Assembly (NCBI RefSeq): GCF_017562075.2 | Contig: NC_054085.1 | Span: 37,342,039-37,406,038 of the forward strand | Origin: Anopheles merus | Lineage: Eukaryota > Arthropoda > Insecta > Diptera > Culicidae | Length of the DNA stretch: 64,000 bases | Direction of reading: 5' to 3' | Shown: piece after piece, positions 59,016 to 64,000 of the stretch | Layout: each line of letters begins with the position of its first letter | Numbering within the stretch: position 1 is the first letter of the stretch | Position numbers and translations under genes: made by a program | The notes under the pieces: generated by a model | What the model was told of the DNA's origin: nothing | Databases searched by the model: none | What the model saw: only the letters and a program-made list of their open reading frames with translations

Positions 59016-59553
59016 GGTGTTGCAGTCGGTCCCCGGGGGACTCCACGGACCGTACTGGGGCTGTTACGCTCCAAAACTAGGCACCCAAGTATGCCCGTTC
59101 GGGCACTGCGGCAGCTCGTGCGCACGACGCCCGAAGTGCCTAACGTCGTTATCAATCAGTTCAATTTATCAGTGTGTACAAGTGTATATTGTCACGGTTC
59201 TGAGCGGTTCCAGCGTATCTGATGCGGTATAATGGTATAAAAGACACAACAACACCCACTGTTTCGATAAGCACACCGGGAGAGATTGTTCCGAGCATGC
59301 GAGCGTACGTGCCCGGCAGGGTTGCGTTGCAGGGCGATTGCGTTCGGCAGGGCTGTGCTGATACGAGCACAGTGCGGCAACTGTTTCCCTGCATGGAAGT
59401 TGACAATCAAAGTCGGTATAGAGCAAGTGTTTGTGGTATTTTTTGTGTGTTTGTTTTGTTTTTTCGGTGCGTGGTAGTTCTGTTCCTTTTCTAGACACGT
59501 TGCAATCCCGCCCGAAACGCATCTCTTTTGGGCACTTCTCGATTGACGTCACA

Positions 59554-61386
59554 TCACAGATTGTTTGGCTTGTAGTTTTGCATCAACCACTTTTGCTTGG
59601 GCTGGTTCGGATCACACACCACCAGCGACAGTTCGAGGTCCCACTGAAGGCACCGGTCATAGGTGAGTTTCTTCAGCAGCTTTGTCTGCGGGTCCCAACT
59701 CCACTGCTGATTGCCACCCAAACCGTGGCAGCGGAACATTGCCAGCTCCTTACCGTCATAATCCAGGCAGTGATCTTCGCGCGTTACCTGACCCTGTTTG
59801 GTGAGGTACCAGAGCTGATGCCCCCCGGTACCGTGACAGCCAACAAGCGTCAACTTCATTGGCCAGTCCAGACACAACCGGTAGCCGTTCGGGAGCTCCC
59901 CTCCGAACTGTATCACACCCCGTGCTACAGCCTTGCTCGGATCGAACTGTTCCGGAAAGACGTGCTCAAGGTACCACCGGAACGGTCGACATTGAAGTCG
60001 CTCGCGCAATTCTTTCCGAGCCGTCACATCTCCAAAGTCACCGCGCTTCTCACGGCCTCCGAACGTTTCGTAGTAATAGTCCGCGTACTCATCCATCCAG
60101 ACCTCCGCCAGCCGGACCGAGTTACGCTTGATAAGGCCAAAGCTGCCGGGGATCTCGAGCAGATAGGGATGGCCGCGCTTCTGAATGTGTGCTACCCGGG
60201 AGCATGCCACTATCTGGATCTTTCCACCACACATCCACGCCTTGAAGGAGAGCTCCATGTTTTCGCCGCCGTATATCTTCATCTCCTCGTCGTACCAGCC
60301 GAGCCGCTGAAAGAAGGTGCGATGGATAGTGAACAGTCCGCCGGCCATGATGGGTGTGTCGTACGGTGCTGCCGGATGCACTGGAGCTGTGCTGTTCGGG
60401 GCGTGCTTTGCTATTCTTTCCTCTCTACTGCGCCACTGGAAGTTCAACGCCCAATCGAACGACCCGTAATACTTGACGGAGTTCTGTGCATTCAGCGCAA
60501 GCGTTTCCTCGTGGATCCAATCGATAGCCGGTATGGCGATCATCGTTTCATCGTTCGCAACGTGGGCAATCAGTGCCTCGAGCCAGCCTGCAAAACGGGA
60601 AGAGAGCGTCATATTACTGAGTGCTTCGTTGTAATGAATTCCAAACTCACCTTCAATGACCTCACAGTGCGCATCGAGAAAAGTGATGATATTGGTTGTG
60701 GTTGATTTCGCTCCAAGTAGCCGTGCCTTGATCAAACCCAACCGTTCTGAAGAACGCACCAATCGTACCTTCGCGAGCGGCGCAATGTACTCATCCAGCT
60801 GTCCCTTCAGGTGACTCATTGTCGAGTAGTCGTCCACGAGTACAATCTCCTCGATAAGCTCGGTGGGTGTTCGATCCAGCACGGAGTGTACGGTACGCAG
60901 CAACACCGACCAGGCCTCATTGTAGAACACGATCACTATGGCCGAGCGGGGCAATGTCCCGGGACCGACATTACGCCGCCGTCGCTCCTGCTCCTGTTCC
61001 CGGCACCACGCGTCACGCACATCCGGAAGCCGTCGGTGCAGCGGGATCAGATCCGACACGTACTGATTGAGACCCTGCTCGTTCCAACCTTTCCGCACTA
61101 GCTCGCGAACGTTCGCCGGTAACACATCCGGTAGTATCACCGGCAGTCCCATATCACCGGGCGATCCATCCGGGTCCGGTGAACCATCGTCGAGTCGGGC
61201 AGCGTTCAGTATGAGATGGAGCTCCTCTTCCAGCGTTGCCGTATCGTTGGACGGGTCACGTTCCACTGTCACTATCCAGTAGGTGAGGCCAATCAGTGAG
61301 AACACGAGCACAAAAAACAAATGTTTCGCTGTAAGCAACGGAAACATTATGTGCTTTTTTGGGGCGGTATGTGGTTTGGATTGCAA
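59554..61386 (-). CDS. GalNAc-transferase-like copy 7 (GT27), canonical GGEN motif, one in-frame 63-nt intron
   Basis: Exons 61386-60651 and 60587-59554. The 63-nt intron (GTGAGT...TTTTGCAG) has no stop, so the frame reads through as 610 codons; spliced, the protein is 589 aa. Met at 61347 is an alternative start nearer the membrane segment (HLFFVLVFSLIGLTYWIV). Seen: SPGDMG, SAIVIVFYNEAWSVLLRTVH, DAHCEV, MAGGLFTI, YGGENMELSFKAWMCGG, ACSRVAHI, EVWMDEYAD, and lectin repeats with HQLW, NQQW and QKW. The intron 1 position of the other copies is absent. It is the most upstream gene of the array. A weak TATA-like TTTTAAAA lies at 61549-61556. Confidence 0.93.
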   Translation of the reverse strand: MQSKPHTAPKKHIMFPLLTAKHLFFVLVFSLIGLTYWIVTVERDPSNDTATLEEELHLILNAARLDDGSPDPDGSPGDMGLPVILPDVLPANVRELVRKGWNEQGLNQYVSDLIPLHRRLPDVRDAWCREQEQERRRRNVGPGTLPRSAIVIVFYNEAWSVLLRTVHSVLDRTPTELIEEIVLVDDYSTMSHLKGQLDEYIAPLAKVRLVRSSERLGLIKARLLGAKSTTTNIITFLDAHCEVIEGEFGIHYNEALSNMTLSSRFAGWLEALIAHVANDETMIAIPAIDWIHEETLALNAQNSVKYYGSFDWALNFQWRSREERIAKHAPNSTAPVHPAAPYDTPIMAGGLFTIHRTFFQRLGWYDEEMKIYGGENMELSFKAWMCGGKIQIVACSRVAHIQKRGHPYLLEIPGSFGLIKRNSVRLAEVWMDEYADYYYETFGGREKRGDFGDVTARKELRERLQCRPFRWYLEHVFPEQFDPSKAVARGVIQFGGELPNGYRLCLDWPMKLTLVGCHGTGGHQLWYLTKQGQVTREDHCLDYDGKELAMFRCHGLGGNQQWSWDPQTKLLKKLTYDRCLQWDLELSLVVCDPNQPKQKWLMQNYKPNNL

Positions 61387-64000
61387 CTTTTAGACCCAAA
61401 ACGGTCTACTGTAATGGTGGTGTGCTCTGGCTTAGCCTAAACTAGACACTAGACCAGATTAACGTGCCGTTCACTGTGATAAGCGTGTATTGCTACGTGC
61501 CACGAACGTAACAAAAACCCCGACCGAACAGGGGCTCGGCTGAAAGACTTTTAAAAGGTGCTTCAGAACAAGGGCACGTTTCATTCGCCACCGCAGCGCT
61601 CTATACCTCGGCTAGAGAATGATGAACGAGCTTTAAACAGCATGAGGTTAACATCCGCATACGACATCACCCGCCCCTAGTCGGTGACATGTCGCGACTG
61701 ACGCGGGACAGGATGGTGACTTAATACGGTCGCCGCGGGTTGCGGCGGTAATGCAGTTGCGTGCGAAGTTCTACCACTCGACGCGAGCTGATAAGACTCA
61801 CCCGCTCACACTGCTCCGGTCCGTGAGGTAATGGGAATGTTTTCGATAAAAGCGTTATCTATCGGGCGAGAACGCGTTAGACGAAAGCGACACTAGCGCG
61901 TTGCCATTGGTAACTTTGATCGGGTAGCTTCAGTTTTGAGGTCGATCTTTTCGTAGCAGCGATAAAATGGGTAAAAATGTGCTTTGAGTATCTTGAGGTG
62001 TATTAATGAATAGTAGTCTAGTACAAGGCCGGATGTGAATCAAATCTTATCACGAACGTCCGCTTATAATCAGAATTTAAGCCTAATGCAAGGATATTAA
62101 TGACAAATTGAACAGATGCAATTCAAATTCTTGTATGACTTTATCTTCATATGGTTAGAAACCATTCGTTCCATCCACTCAAGGTCTTAGGTTGTTGATA
62201 ATACGAGACTTCAAATACTCCCAAACCAATGCTTATGGTCCTAATAAGCACCAATAGTTTATATGGAAGACTTCTGTAAGACCTGAAACGTTTGTTTGAG
62301 TTGTCATGTTAAAGTCGTCAATTACTAGGAAAGGTCTATTGAATGGCCTGCGGTACGATTAGTGTCGTAGAGGTGATATCTAGCTAGCGGGAACTCCGCT
62401 ACCCGAAAGCAGCCCGGATGTGCTATCAGTATCACTATCTTTGCTACGTCGTCACATTACATCTGCTTGTAAGAACGTAAACGAAAATGAAAAGTTATCA
62501 CGTCCAGAAGCTTTGCCGTATGCGTCTGATAAATAGAGTAACAATTACAAGTTGAGTTAAAACATTAAACAGTGCCACAGATAGCTCAAACCACAGAAGC
62601 CAAAACATCGTGTCATATTGCAATGCACCTTGACTGTTTCGCTCTATAAGTATTCGATGGTCTACTCTTATCAACGACTTCCACATTAGCTAAAAACCAT
62701 TGTACATAATAGCTGGTAGCAAAACAAACAATTAAGCGATAAGATTACTAGATTCATAACTAGATCCAATCCAGTATGCCTTAATATTTATCTGTGCTAC
62801 TGCAAATGACTTTTTTCATGTTTTGTGTTACTACTCCTTACTTACCGTACGACCCATTACCATTTCTTTCAGTTTACCAAGAGACACTAGCCCGAATGTT
62901 CATCATCAATATATATGTATGTATATTTTGCTTGGTTGTGTGTGTGTGTGCGTTTTTTTTTGTTTGGTTTTGTCAATCAACATACACCGATTAAATGGAT
63001 GTAGACAAATGGATTTCCTTGACTTTGACTGTCTCAAAATACGATTGGGTGGGTAAAAGGTGTGTGAGTGTGTGTTAAAGTTTGATGTATTCCAGTGGGC
63101 GAATGAGTTTTCATGAGTAACTGGACCTTGGCCATCCGTAGAGTCTGTGGGTGTCATAAAAGTGGAGCCTTGGCCATCCGTAGTGTCTGTGGCTGGAACG
63201 CTTCAGTTGTGATAAGAGTCCATGTGGATTCCCGTCTCTTGGCGTCATCTTTTGGCTTATCGATAGAACTGTAGAATGGCTTGCTGCCCTTGGGATTGAG
63301 GACATTAAGGAATGAAGGGTCCTAAGAGTGAGTGTATTATTGGCACACAATGAAAGAAGGGAAAGAATGTTGTAGAATTGAGTGGAGATCCTTTGGAAAT
63401 ATCCAGTAACATGCATCTGGGGCACACTGGATCGTGATCGTGCTAGTAGATTGCGGGACATGCTGGAATGCGCATCTGGTTCACAACATAGACATTATAG
63501 ATAGTCGACATTCATGAACAAACACTCACACAAAATACACGTATAACAGTTTCAGTGTCGCCGGCATGATCTTTTTTTTTTTCGATCCGTACGAACCCGT
63601 CACACCATGTTGTCACATCTGGGAGTTACACCTATTCTAGCTGGGGGATTGCGAAAGGATGCGGGAAAGCGTTACAGCGCGCCAACACAAATGGGAAACA
63701 CATTCGCGTATACAGTTAAGACGGACCCCTCCAGAGTGTCTCTGTTGTTTGTTTGTTTTTATGTTTGTTTGTTGTTGTGTTTGGTGAGTTTGTTGTCACA
63801 TGGCTGATCGACAGCGTCAGCCCATATAGCCCGGCACAAGTTGTCTGTTGTTGCTGCCGTAGTAGTTGTTGCCGGAACTACCAGTATACTCCAGTATATT
63901 CTACCCTATCTGTAAACGCTACATCGAAACCAGCTCTTGTGCTCTTTGTCCGTTTGCCCGAGAAAGAGTGAGTGTGAGTTTGATTTGAGTGCCTAAGAGA
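61387..64000. other. No gene recognised
   Basis: Upstream region of copy 7. GATA-type motifs occur near 61477, 61789 and 61850. No conserved coding frame was recognised; the frames present are short. Confidence 0.6.
63126..63191. repeat. Short tandem duplication, 42-bp period
   Basis: CCTTGGCCATCCGTA at 63126-63140 recurs at 63168-63182, each followed by a near-identical GTCTGTGG tail. Two units only. Confidence 0.85.

Noticed and set aside
59431..60705. 424-codon open frame on the plus strand opposite copy 7
   Set aside because: It is the exact antisense of a clear GT27 coding exon and has no family features of its own. Similar antisense frames occur over other copies and the amylase-like gene (43193-44149, 44832-45692), as expected from codon bias.

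Overview
The window looks like a piece of an Anopheles-type mosquito chromosome. This is inferred from the gene families, introns of about 60-80 nt next to very long ones, abundant CA/GA/TA microsatellites and strand-biased A-rich 3' UTR-like DNA. No species-specific marker was recognised, so species is not claimed.

Layout. (1) 1-35245, plus strand: the 3' part of a conventional (Ca2+/diacylglycerol-dependent) protein kinase C gene, read from inside the C1A domain to the stop codon in 13 exons, two of which are alternatives. The exons for the N-terminus were not found and probably lie upstream of the window, so bases 1-10620 are read as intron. The most striking point is two interchangeable, frame-compatible copies of the first C1B exon (13475-13586 and 19219-19327). 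They would give C1B domains that differ at the position (22) known to set diacylglycerol affinity: Tyr in one, His in the other. (2) 35246 to about 42500: a long A/purine-rich stretch with many AATAAA signals and pure GA and TA arrays, probably a very long PKC 3' UTR. (3) 42611-44140, minus: an intronless, secreted alpha-amylase homologue (GH13) that has lost two of its three catalytic acids. It converges on the PKC gene. (4) 44439-61386, minus: seven tandem GT27 polypeptide N-acetylgalactosaminyltransferase-like genes (called copies 1-7 here, left to right). All are type II membrane proteins with a catalytic domain and a C-terminal ricin-type lectin domain. Copies 1-5 share two intron positions and have an altered GGEN motif. 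Copies 6 and 7 have the normal GGEN and different introns. Copy 2 carries a 292-bp insertion in its catalytic exon. (5) 61387-64000: no gene recognised.

Functional picture. The PKC is a signalling kinase unrelated in role to the minus-strand genes. The GalNAc-transferase-like array would act in the Golgi on secreted or mucin-type proteins, and the amylase-like protein is itself secreted. The tandem structure, GATA-type motifs upstream of several copies and the divergent active sites suggest an expanded and functionally diversifying set, possibly gut or secretory tissue; that is inference.

All exon boundaries were set by hand from GT/AG signals, reading-frame continuity and family alignment from memory. 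No database search was possible.
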